From Brachyspira pilosicoli (GTDB lineage: Bacteria; Spirochaetota; Brachyspiria; Brachyspirales; Brachyspiraceae): DNA of 9,481 nucleotides. Shown here piece by piece: positions 1 to 6,668 of the stretch (positions within the stretch are counted from its first letter, which is position 1; every line of letters starts with the position of its first letter). Both the position numbers and the translations under genes were made by a program. The notes under the pieces were generated by a model, which was not told the origin of the DNA, made no database searches, and saw only the letters and a list, made by a program, of their open reading frames with translations. Where the stretch lies: contig NZ_SRZM01000316.1 in assembly GCF_019402445.1 (NCBI RefSeq), positions 1-9,481 on the forward strand, in the 5' to 3' direction.

Positions 1-43
1 TTCTTTTGACGAAGTCCGCACCGCGAGCGGCGGGAAAAAGAAC
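1..43. other. GC-rich patch at left edge; possible gene tail or dispersed repeat
   Basis: Bases 8-34 are about 78% G+C (21 of 27), against the strongly AT-rich rest of the window. TTCTTTT at 1-7 is complementary to AAAAGAA at 36-42, and CCGC at 16-19 to GCGG at 27-30, so the segment could fold into an interrupted hairpin. A plus-strand frame is open from base 2 to a TAA at 56-58 and could be the C-terminus of an upstream gene. A second plus-strand frame and the complementary strand are also open over the patch, so the frame alone proves nothing. I cannot say whether this is coding, a terminator remnant or the end of an interspersed repeat. Confidence 0.35.
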
Positions 44-203
44 AATAAAAATCGATAAGTTTAAAAATTTTAATATATATAAATAACATTGAAAACAATA
101 AATTATTATAACTATGCTAAAATTTTAATAAAATCTTATAATAAAAAAAACAAATCTAATATATTTTTTAATTATCAAATTAAAATAATTGTATGAGGTA
201 TAT
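44..203 (+). promoter_or_regulatory. AT-rich leader of the MATE gene with a candidate sigma-70 promoter
   Basis: This 160-nt gene-free stretch is almost entirely A and T. The best promoter-like pair is TTGAAA at 89-94 and TATGCT at 113-118 with an 18-nt spacer. TATAAT also occurs at 137-142 but lacks a good -35 box. In sequence this AT-rich, such matches arise often by chance, so the exact promoter is uncertain. No GC-containing hairpin, riboswitch-like fold or small gene is apparent here. Confidence 0.3.
195..198 (+). promoter_or_regulatory. Ribosome binding site deciding the MATE start
   Basis: GAGG at 195-198 sits 5 nt upstream of the ATG at 204. The frame is also open from a TTG at 189, but that codon has only AT-rich sequence upstream, and the GAGG would fall inside its coding region. 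The ATG at 204 is therefore the better start. Confidence 0.7.
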
Positions 204-1559
204 ATGATTGATAAAAAAATTGATGTGTTTGAGAACTATCCTGTTTATAAGGCATTAATTACATTAGCACTGCCCACAATACTCGGAATGCTTGTGAATG
301 TGTTTTATAATATGGTTGATACATTTTTTGTAGGAAAAACAAACGACCCTAATCAGGTTGCTGCTGTTTCTTTAACTATGCCTATATATTTGGTTCTCAT
401 GTCTTTTGGTTCTATATATGGTATAGGTGGAGCTTCATATATATCCAGATGTTTGGGTTCTAAGAATTATGATAAAGCTAAGAAGGTTTCATCTTTTGTA
501 TTTTATGCTAGTGTTGTTACTGGTTTGGTATGTATGATAGTATTTTTTGTATTTTTAGAAAATATATTAAAATTATCTGGAGCTAGTTCTAACACTTATG
601 TTTTTGCTAAGGATTATTTGCTTATAGTGGCAATTGGTGCTATATTTGTGGTTTGCCAAATGTCTATGGGGCAGGTTGTGCGTTCTGAGGGGGCTTCTAA
701 GGAGGCTATGTTTGGAATGATGCTTGGCACTGTAATAAATATTATACTTGATCCTATAATGATACTTTATATGAATATGGGAGTTGCTGGTGCTGCTTTG
801 GCTACTATAATAGGAAATGCTTGTTCTTTTTTATATTATACTTTTTATATACTTAAAAAAAGCACTTTTCTTTCTATAAAGATAAAAGATTTTTTAATTA
901 GCAGTGATATATTAAATAATGTATTTTCTATTGGTTTTCCTGTGTTTATGAACAATGTGCTTATAAGTGTGGCAAATATTTTAATTAATAATTTTGCCTC
1001 GAGGTATAATGACAATGTTGTTGCTGGGCTTGGAGTATCTCAAAGAATATTTACACTTGTGCTCTTAGTGTTTATAGGTTTAGGTCAGGGAGTACAGCCT
1101 TTTATAGGGTATAATTTTGCTGCAAAAAATTATAAAAGAATGAATGCTTCTATAAAGCTTTCTTGTTTGTTTAGTTTTATTTCTGGTATTTTATTTTTAA
1201 TATTTGCTTTTATATTTTCTAGGGATTTAATTAGGATTTTTATAGATAATGATGAAGTTATAGAGTATGGTTCTAAGTTTTTAATAGCTGCTTATTCAGT
1301 AGCTCCTATTATAGGTTTTCAATTTATATTTATGTCTACATTTCAGGCATTAGGAAAAGCTTTGCCGTCTTTAGTGCTTTCTATATGCAGGCAAGGGTTA
1401 GCATTTGTTCCTGCCATATACATAGGTACTAAATTTTTTGGTATAAACGGCATAATATGGTCGCAGCCTATAGCGGATATTGTGTCTATATTATTATCTA
1501 CTATAATGTATATTTATATATATAGAAGGGCTAAAAGAAAGTTATCAGATGCAGTATAA
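204..1559 (+). CDS. MATE family multidrug/toxin efflux transporter (MepA/NorM-like)
   Basis: A 451-residue integral membrane protein, the usual size for MATE transporters (about 450 aa, 12 helices in two six-helix halves). These export drugs or metabolites across the cytoplasmic membrane in exchange for Na+ or H+. Visible family features are the N-terminal helix beginning LALPTILG (about residues 21-28), the VDTFFVG segment (38-44), a conserved loop around QVVRSEGASKEA in the first half, INIILDPIMI ahead of the following helix, and GLGQGVQPFIGYNFAAKNY near the start of the second half. The C-terminus is a short basic tail (YRRAKRKLSDAV). The start at 204 is chosen because GAGG lies 5 nt upstream; a TTG five codons earlier lacks a binding site. 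It is separated from deoC by 93 nt containing promoter-like sequences, so it is probably not part of the nucleoside cluster. The substrate cannot be predicted. Confidence 0.92.
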   Translation: MIDKKIDVFENYPVYKALITLALPTILGMLVNVFYNMVDTFFVGKTNDPNQVAAVSLTMPIYLVLMSFGSIYGIGGASYISRCLGSKNYDKAKKVSSFVFYASVVTGLVCMIVFFVFLENILKLSGASSNTYVFAKDYLLIVAIGAIFVVCQMSMGQVVRSEGASKEAMFGMMLGTVINIILDPIMILYMNMGVAGAALATIIGNACSFLYYTFYILKKSTFLSIKIKDFLISSDILNNVFSIGFPVFMNNVLISVANILINNFASRYNDNVVAGLGVSQRIFTLVLLVFIGLGQGVQPFIGYNFAAKNYKRMNASIKLSCLFSFISGILFLIFAFIFSRDLIRIFIDNDEVIEYGSKFLIAAYSVAPIIGFQFIFMSTFQALGKALPSLVLSICRQGLAFVPAIYIGTKFFGINGIIWSQPIADIVSILLSTIMYIYIYRRAKRKLSDAV

Positions 1560-1630
1560 TTGTTTTTTGTATAAATTTTATATATAATCGAAAAAATAAA
1601 TTTGACAAAGAGCATAATATTTTATATCCT
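1560..1630 (+). promoter_or_regulatory. Candidate tandem sigma-70 promoters ahead of deoC
   Basis: Two promoter-like pairs lie in the MATE-deoC gap. The upstream pair is TTGTTT at 1560-1565 and a perfect TATAAT at 1583-1588 with a 17-nt spacer. The downstream pair is a perfect TTGACA at 1602-1607 and TATCCT at 1625-1630, also with a 17-nt spacer. The second would start transcription near 1637, only a few bases before the GAGG binding site at 1639-1642, giving a very short leader. There is no obvious GC-rich terminator for the MATE gene in this gap. The boxes are seen directly; their activity is inferred. Confidence 0.45.
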
Positions 1631-1652
1631 AATATATAGAGGTATATAAAAA

Positions 1653-2303
1653 ATGGAAAATCTAAATCAATTTATAGATCATACTATATTAAGGGCGGAT
1701 GCTACGATAGATGATATAAGAACATTATGTATAGAAGCTAAAGAGCATAATTTTTATTCTGTATGTGTTAATTCTGCCTATGTTAATGTTGCCTACAATT
1801 TTCTTTTGCATTCAAATGTTAAGGTTTGCTCGGTTGTTGGTTTTCCGCTTGGGGCTATGATTAAAGAGGCTAAGGCTTATGAGGCTAAATTTGCCATTGA
1901 TAGCGGTGCTGATGAAATAGATATGGTTGCCAACATTGGTTTTTTAAAAAGCAAGAAGATAGATTTATTTGAAAGAGATATTAAGAAAGTAAGAGATGCT
2001 TGTCATGCAGCTATGCTTAAAGTTATTATAGAAACTTGTCTTTTAACTGATGAAGAGAAGGTGTTAGCTTGTAAGATAGCTAAAGAGTTTGGGGCAGATT
2101 TTGTTAAGACTTCCACTGGCTTTTCTACAGGAGGGGCTACAGAACATGATGTTGAGCTTATGAGAAAAACAGTTGGTGATAAAGTTGGAGTTAAAGCTTC
2201 TGGCGGAATAAAAACTTATGAAGATGCTATAAAAATGATAAATGCTGGTGCTAATAGAATAGGTACTAGTAATGGCGTTGCCATAATGAAATCTTTAAAA
2301 TAA
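1653..2303 (+). CDS. deoC: Deoxyribose-phosphate aldolase
   Basis: DeoC (DERA) is a cytoplasmic class I aldolase that splits 2-deoxy-D-ribose-5-phosphate into acetaldehyde and glyceraldehyde-3-phosphate, the last step of deoxynucleoside catabolism. At 216 residues it matches the short bacterial form of the family. It is a complete single TIM-barrel domain: [12 protein letters not shown] at the N-terminus, VVGFPLGA (61-68), [10 protein letters not shown] with the acid/base Asp at D90, [14 protein letters not shown] with the Schiff-base lysine K152, [13 protein letters not shown] with the second active-site lysine K181, and the phosphate-binding [11 protein letters not shown] (198-208). By family knowledge D90, K152 and K181 correspond to D102, K167 and K201 of the E. 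coli enzyme. The ATG is preceded by GAGG at 1639-1642. It heads a co-directional cluster with nucleoside phosphorylases and an importer, which fits its role. Confidence 0.97.
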   Translation: MENLNQFIDHTILRADATIDDIRTLCIEAKEHNFYSVCVNSAYVNVAYNFLLHSNVKVCSVVGFPLGAMIKEAKAYEAKFAIDSGADEIDMVANIGFLKSKKIDLFERDIKKVRDACHAAMLKVIIETCLLTDEEKVLACKIAKEFGADFVKTSTGFSTGGATEHDVELMRKTVGDKVGVKASGGIKTYEDAIKMINAGANRIGTSNGVAIMKSLK

Positions 2304-2348
2304 TTTTCAATATTTTTAATAAAATATAAATATCAAGGATTATTATAA

Positions 2349-3149
2349 ATGGAATATAGAGAGCCTAAAGCATTCTATGATGAAGAAGCCTTTAATAAGG
2401 GATTATTGCAGTATCATATAAAATTAAAAAAGGGTGATGTTGCAAGATATGTTTTACTTCCAGGAGATCCTAAAAGAGTTGAGTATATAGCAAGTTTTTT
2501 AGATGATGTAGAGTTTAAAGCAGACTATAGAGAATATGTTACAGTTACAGGAAAATACAAAAATGTACCTGTAAGTGTAACTTCAACAGGTATAGGAGGT
2601 CCTTCTGCTTCTATAGCTATGGAAGAGCTTATAAGAGTAGGAGCGGACACTTTTATACGTGTCGGTACAGGCGGTGGACTAAGTTTAAAAGTTAAGCCTG
2701 GTGATTTAGCTATAGCTCAGGCTGCCATAAAAGATGAGGGTACTTCTTTAGAATATATACCATTTGAATATCCTGCTATTGCTAATACAGATATAGTTTT
2801 TGCTTTGAGAGATGCGGCGAAATCAAAAAATTATAATTATCATATAGGTGTTGTTCATAGTAAAGATTGTTTTTATGGTGAATTAGAGCCAGAGAATTCT
2901 TTTTTTAGAGAGAGATTTGAAAATAATCTTAAATATTATACATTATGTGGAGCTATAGTTTCAGAGATGGAATGTGCAGCTCTTTTTTCTTGTGCAGCTA
3001 TTAGGAATGTGAGAGCTGGTGGAATTATGCATGTTGTGGAAAACACTATGATAGAGAGAATGGGTACACATTTAAATTATTCTTCAAATATAGATAATAT
3101 GATTTTAACTGCATTAGAAGCTATAGTATTATTAGAAAAGAGAGGGTAA
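2349..3149 (+). CDS. Nucleoside phosphorylase, uridine phosphorylase-like (first tandem copy)
   Basis: A 266-residue cytoplasmic enzyme of the NP-I (PNP/UDP) family, which uses phosphate to split nucleosides into base and pentose-1-phosphate. The phosphate-binding PGDPKR lies at 38-43, STGIGGPS at 79-86, FIRVGTGGG with a likely phosphate-contacting Arg at R104, and the ribose-binding SEMEC at 205-209 (E206, M207, E208). The overall pattern is closest to uridine phosphorylase (Udp). The base-recognition loop reads FYGELEPENSFFRERF at 175-190. It lacks both the Gln-x-Arg of E. coli Udp and the FYAQHAPESM form kept by the next gene, so substrate preference may differ. Its ATG has AAGGA at 2335-2339. 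The next gene starts 8 nt after its stop, and the two proteins are about half identical by eye, indicating a diverged tandem duplication. Family membership is secure; the nucleoside used is not. Confidence 0.88.
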   Translation: MEYREPKAFYDEEAFNKGLLQYHIKLKKGDVARYVLLPGDPKRVEYIASFLDDVEFKADYREYVTVTGKYKNVPVSVTSTGIGGPSASIAMEELIRVGADTFIRVGTGGGLSLKVKPGDLAIAQAAIKDEGTSLEYIPFEYPAIANTDIVFALRDAAKSKNYNYHIGVVHSKDCFYGELEPENSFFRERFENNLKYYTLCGAIVSEMECAALFSCAAIRNVRAGGIMHVVENTMIERMGTHLNYSSNIDNMILTALEAIVLLEKRG

Positions 3150-3157
3150 TATATTTT

Positions 3158-3961
3158 ATGTCTAATACAAAAAATGCTTTGCCAAAATCTTTTTTTAGAG
3201 AAGATGAAAATTTAGTTCATCATTTAAAATTAAAAAAAGGTGATGTTGGAAGGTATGTTATAATGCCTGGGGACCCTAAAAGATGTGTAAAGATAGCAAA
3301 AAGGTTTGATGATGCTAAATTAGTAGCAGATTTTAGAGAATATGTTACTTATACTGGTTATATAAATGGCGTAAAAGTTTCTACTACTTCGCATGGTATA
3401 GGTGGACCTTCTACAGCTATAGCATTAGAGGAGCTTATAAAGGTGGGGGCTGATACTTTTATACGTGTTGGTACTTGCGGTGGAATGAATATGAATGTGC
3501 TTCCTGGAGATGTTGTAATAGTAAGCGGTGCTATAAAGGTTGGGGGTACTATGAGAAACTATATACCTAATGAGTTTCCTTGTGTGCCAAATATAGATGT
3601 ATTAGATGCTATGATTAATGCTTCAAAAAAAATTAATATAAAAACTCATGCGGGTATTGTTCATTGTAAAGATGCTTTTTATGCACAGCATGCTCCAGAG
3701 AGTATGGCTGTTGATAAAGAGCTTTTATATAAATGGGAATCATATATAAAGGCTGGTTGTTTAGCTTCAGAAATGGAGTCTGCTGCTCTTTTTGCAGTTG
3801 GAGCTTCTAAGGGTGTGAGAACAGGTGCTTCTATGCTTGTACTTCACAATCAGGAGAGAATAAAAAATGGGATAGATGACCCTAAAAATTATACAGGTGA
3901 AGAGGCTATAGATTTAGTTATAGAGTCTATTAAGGTTTTAATAGATAATGATAAAAAATAA
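3158..3961 (+). CDS. udp: Uridine phosphorylase-type nucleoside phosphorylase (second tandem copy)
   Basis: A 267-residue NP-I family enzyme expected to convert uridine or deoxyuridine plus phosphate to uracil and (deoxy)ribose-1-phosphate in the cytoplasm. Motifs in order are PGDPKR (37-42) for phosphate, SHGIGGPS (78-85), FIRVGTCGG (101-109) with R103, the base-recognition loop FYAQHAPESM (174-183) and SEMESAALF (204-212) carrying the ribose-contacting Glu-Met-Glu. As I recall, a FY-x-QH-x-PE/D-x-M loop is typical of Gram-positive-type uridine phosphorylases, which makes this copy the more orthodox of the pair. Its binding site, AGAGGG at 3141-3146, lies inside the last codons of the upstream gene, pointing to translational coupling. 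Purine nucleosides cannot be excluded as substrates from sequence alone. The gene symbol is by family, not by proven orthology. Confidence 0.88.
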   Translation: MSNTKNALPKSFFREDENLVHHLKLKKGDVGRYVIMPGDPKRCVKIAKRFDDAKLVADFREYVTYTGYINGVKVSTTSHGIGGPSTAIALEELIKVGADTFIRVGTCGGMNMNVLPGDVVIVSGAIKVGGTMRNYIPNEFPCVPNIDVLDAMINASKKINIKTHAGIVHCKDAFYAQHAPESMAVDKELLYKWESYIKAGCLASEMESAALFAVGASKGVRTGASMLVLHNQERIKNGIDDPKNYTGEEAIDLVIESIKVLIDNDKK

Positions 3962-4017
3962 TCTTGGGCTTTAATAAAAATTAAGCAATAAATATTTTAC
4001 AAAAAATAGGAGAAGAT

Positions 4018-5079
4018 ATGAAAAAACTTTTATGTTTATTATTTATTTCTGTAATGATATTATCTTGCGGAAGCGGTGGTAAGGGGTATGAATTAGCTTT
4101 AATTACTGATGTTGGTACTATAGATGATAGGTCTTTCAATCAGGGAGCTTGGGAAGGTTTGAAGAAGTATGCAGAAGAGAAAAAAATTGCTCATAAATAT
4201 TATCAGCCTGCAGAAAAATCTACAGATGCTTATATTAATGCTATAGATTTGGCTGTTGCTGGTAAGGCTCAAGTTATAGTAACTCCTGGTTTTTTATTTG
4301 AGCCTGCTGTATATAAAGCACAAGATACTCACCCTGATGTAAAATTTATACTTTTAGATGGTGCTCCTCAAGATGGTACTTATACTGATTTTAGAATAGA
4401 AAGCAATGTTTATTCTGTATTTTATGCAGAAGAGCAAGCTGGTTTTTTAGCTGGTTATGCTATAGTAAAAGAGGGTTATACTAATTTAGGTGTTATGGCT
4501 GGTATGGCTGTACCTGCTGTTATAAGATTTGGTTATGGTTTTGTACAGGGAGCAGAATATGCAGCTCAGGAATTAGGATTAGCTAGCGGAAGTATTAAAA
4601 TAAATTATACTTATGTTGGTAACTTTAATCCTACTCCAGAAAATCAAACACTTGCTACTTCTTGGTATCAAAGCGGTGTACAGGTAATATTTGCTCCTGC
4701 AGGCGGTGCTGGAAACTCTGCTATGGCTGCTGCTGAACAAAATAATGGACTTGTTATAGGTGTTGATGTTGATCAAAGTGCTGAGTCTAAAACTGTTATT
4801 ACTTCTGCTGTAAAAATGCTTGGCGGTTCTGTTTATGATGCTATAGATGCTTATTATAATAATAATTTCCCTGGCGGACAATCTGTTGTACTTGATGCTA
4901 AAGTTAATGGTATTGGTCTTCCTATGGAAACTTCAAGATTTAAAAACTTTACTAAAGATCAATATGATGCTATATATCAGCAATTAGTTGCTGGAAATAT
5001 CAAACTTCTTAAAGATACTGATGCAGATTCTGTTAATAAGCTTCCTTTAAATATTGTTAAAGTTAATTTTATACAGTAA
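4018..5079 (+). CDS. BMP/PnrA-family nucleoside-binding lipoprotein (ABC importer receptor)
   Basis: A 353-residue substrate-binding lipoprotein of the Bmp (basic membrane protein) family, whose best-known members are Treponema pallidum PnrA/TmpC and Borrelia BmpA-D. Such proteins capture nucleosides outside the cytoplasmic membrane and pass them to an ABC permease. Residues 1-16 form a lipoprotein signal (MKK, hydrophobic run, ILSC) with the lipidated Cys at C17. Family motifs follow: LITDVGTIDDRSFNQ (28-42), where family structures place ligand-contacting Phe and Asn (here F40, N41); EEQAGFLAGYAI (138-149); AGMAVPAVIRFGYGF (161-175); PAGGAGN (227-233); and GVDVDQS (248-254). AGGAG at 4008-4012 precedes the ATG. 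It sits between the phosphorylases and its own ATPase and permease genes, which favours nucleosides. Related proteins also bind riboflavin (RfuA), so the ligand is inferred. Confidence 0.93.
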   Translation: MKKLLCLLFISVMILSCGSGGKGYELALITDVGTIDDRSFNQGAWEGLKKYAEEKKIAHKYYQPAEKSTDAYINAIDLAVAGKAQVIVTPGFLFEPAVYKAQDTHPDVKFILLDGAPQDGTYTDFRIESNVYSVFYAEEQAGFLAGYAIVKEGYTNLGVMAGMAVPAVIRFGYGFVQGAEYAAQELGLASGSIKINYTYVGNFNPTPENQTLATSWYQSGVQVIFAPAGGAGNSAMAAAEQNNGLVIGVDVDQSAESKTVITSAVKMLGGSVYDAIDAYYNNNFPGGQSVVLDAKVNGIGLPMETSRFKNFTKDQYDAIYQQLVAGNIKLLKDTDADSVNKLPLNIVKVNFIQ

Positions 5080-5099
5080 AAAAATTGTTTTGATATAAA

Positions 5100-5133
5100 A
5101 GGGATACCTCTTGATAGGGTATCCCTATATTTT
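5100..5133 (+). terminator. Hairpin with short T-tract between lipoprotein and ATPase genes (attenuator-like)
   Basis: AGGGATACC at 5100-5108 pairs perfectly with GGTATCCCT at 5118-5126 across a 9-nt loop, and is followed by ATATTTT at 5127-5133. This is the clearest GC-containing hairpin in the window. It resembles a weak intrinsic terminator, or an RNA-stabilising stem that raises expression of the binding protein relative to the membrane components, as is common in ABC importer operons. The T-tract has only four consecutive Ts, so read-through is likely. Confidence 0.6.
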
Positions 5134-5140
5134 AGGAGGT
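5134..5140 (+). promoter_or_regulatory. Near-consensus ribosome binding site for the GTG-started ATPase
   Basis: AGGAGGT at 5134-5140 is the strongest Shine-Dalgarno sequence in the window and lies 7 nt before the GTG at 5148. It fixes the unusual GTG start. It begins immediately after the T-tract of the preceding hairpin, so folding of that stem leaves the site exposed. Confidence 0.8.
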
Positions 5141-5147
5141 AAATATT

Positions 5148-6668
5148 GTGGAATATGTAGTTGAGATGTTAGGAATTACAAAAAAGTTTAAGGGAATAGT
5201 AGCTAATGATAATATCACTATACAATTAAAAAAGGGTGAGATACATGCTTTGCTTGGTGAAAATGGAGCTGGTAAATCTACACTTATGAGTGTACTTTTT
5301 GGACTTTATAAACAGGAAGAGGGTATTATTAAAGTTAATGGAAAAGAGGTTAATATTGATAACCCTAATACGGCTAATGCTTTAGGTATTGGTATGGTGC
5401 ATCAGCATTTTAAGCTTGTTCATAATTTTACTGCTTTAGAAAATATTATGCTTGGGGTTGAAACTGTAAAAAATGGTATGCTTCAAGTAGATGATGCTAG
5501 AAAAAAGGTTATGGAGTTGAGTAAAACTTATGGGCTTGAAATTTATCCTGATGCTATTATTAGTGATTTAACTGTTGGAATGCAGCAGAGAGTTGAAATA
5601 TTAAAAATGCTATATAGAGATAATGATATACTTATCTTTGATGAACCTACCGCAGTACTTACTCCTCATGAAATTGAAGAACTTATGAAGATAATGAAAT
5701 CTTTAACAAAAGAAGGTAAATCTATACTTTTTATTACTCATAAATTAAATGAAATTAAAGAAGTTGCTGATAGATGTTCGGTTCTTCGTAAAGGAAAATA
5801 TATTGGCACTATTGATGTAAAGACTACCACAAAAGAAGAGATGTCTGAGATGATGGTTGGAAGGAAGGTTGCTTTGGTAGTAGAAAAAACAGAAGCTAAA
5901 CCAAAAGATGTTATATTATCGGTTAAGGATTTAAATGTTAAATCTCCTCATAGCGAAAAAAATATAGTAAAAAATGTTTCTTTTGATGTGAGAGCTGGAG
6001 AGATAGTATGTATTGCTGGTATTGATGGAAACGGACAGACTGAGCTTATACATGCTTTAACAGGACTTATGGATATGTCTAGCGGAAGTGTTAGTTTGAA
6101 TGGAAAAGATATTACTAATTTATCTATAAGAAAAAAGACATTAAGCGGTATAGGTCATATTCCTGAAGATAGGCATAAACATGGACTTGTGCTTGATTAT
6201 ACTCTCGCTGAAAACACTATACTTCAAACTTATTTTACTGATAGATTTCAAAAGAATGGATTTTTAAAATTTAAAGAAATAGAAGATTATGCTAATGTAC
6301 TTATAAAAAGATTTGATATAAGGAGTGCTGAAGGTGCTAAAACTTTTGCAAGGAGTATGTCTGGAGGAAATCAGCAGAAAGTAATAATAGCTAGAGAGAT
6401 AGATAGAAATCCTGATTTACTTATAGCAGTTCAGCCTACTAGGGGATTAGATGTTGGGGCTATTGAATATATACATAAAGAATTAATTGCACAGAGAGAT
6501 AGTGGTAAGGCTGTTCTTCTTGTGTCATTAGAACTTGATGAGGTTATGAATTTGAGTGATAGAATACTTGTTATATATGAAGGTGAAATTGTAGCTAATG
6601 TATTAAACAAAGATATTACTATTAATGAGTTAGGCTTATATATGGCTGGTTCTAAAAGGAGTGCTTAA
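5148..6668 (+). CDS. Nucleoside ABC importer ATPase with two fused nucleotide-binding domains (NupA/YufO, RbsA-like)
   Basis: This 506-residue cytoplasmic protein carries two ABC ATPase domains in one chain, the usual arrangement in sugar/nucleoside (CUT2-like) importers. Domain 1 is canonical: Walker A GENGAGKST (37-45), Q-loop VHQHF (Q86), signature LTVGMQQRVEI (141-151), Walker B ILIFDEPTAVL (161-171, catalytic E166) and switch H198. Domain 2 is degenerate in key places: GIDGNGQTEL (291-300) has Gln for the Walker A lysine, LLIAVQPTRGLD (424-435) lacks the Walker B Asp-Glu pair, and VSLELDE (459-465) lacks the switch His, while the signature SGGNQQKVIIARE (405-417) is intact. As I recall, this pattern is typical of Bmp-linked ATPases and is not decay. 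Translation starts at GTG behind AGGAGGT. The stop overlaps the next start by one base. Confidence 0.95.
   Translation: MEYVVEMLGITKKFKGIVANDNITIQLKKGEIHALLGENGAGKSTLMSVLFGLYKQEEGIIKVNGKEVNIDNPNTANALGIGMVHQHFKLVHNFTALENIMLGVETVKNGMLQVDDARKKVMELSKTYGLEIYPDAIISDLTVGMQQRVEILKMLYRDNDILIFDEPTAVLTPHEIEELMKIMKSLTKEGKSILFITHKLNEIKEVADRCSVLRKGKYIGTIDVKTTTKEEMSEMMVGRKVALVVEKTEAKPKDVILSVKDLNVKSPHSEKNIVKNVSFDVRAGEIVCIAGIDGNGQTELIHALTGLMDMSSGSVSLNGKDITNLSIRKKTLSGIGHIPEDRHKHGLVLDYTLAENTILQTYFTDRFQKNGFLKFKEIEDYANVLIKRFDIRSAEGAKTFARSMSGGNQQKVIIAREIDRNPDLLIAVQPTRGLDVGAIEYIHKELIAQRDSGKAVLLVSLELDEVMNLSDRILVIYEGEIVANVLNKDITINELGLYMAGSKRSA
6656..6661 (+). promoter_or_regulatory. Ribosome binding site inside the ATPase 3' end for the first permease
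   Basis: AAGGAG at 6656-6661 lies in the last codons of the ATPase gene, 6 nt before the ATG at 6668. The ATPase stop and this start share a base (TAATG at 6666-6670), the classic arrangement for translational coupling of complex subunits. Confidence 0.8.

Noticed and set aside
2310..2327. Perfect AT-only inverted repeat (ATATTTT, 4-nt loop, AAAATAT) between deoC and the first phosphorylase
   Set aside because: It contains no G or C, would be a very weak hairpin, has no following T-tract, and such repeats are expected by chance in AT-rich gaps.
3968..3986. GCTTTAAT / ATTAAGC hairpin before the lipoprotein gene
   Set aside because: It needs a bulge, has few GC pairs and no T-tract after it, so it is not a supportable terminator.
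4579..4881. 100-codon open frame on the minus strand inside the lipoprotein gene
   Set aside because: It lies wholly antisense to a clear BMP-family gene, its Ser/Ile-rich product matches no recognisable family, and it is explained by the codon bias of the true gene.
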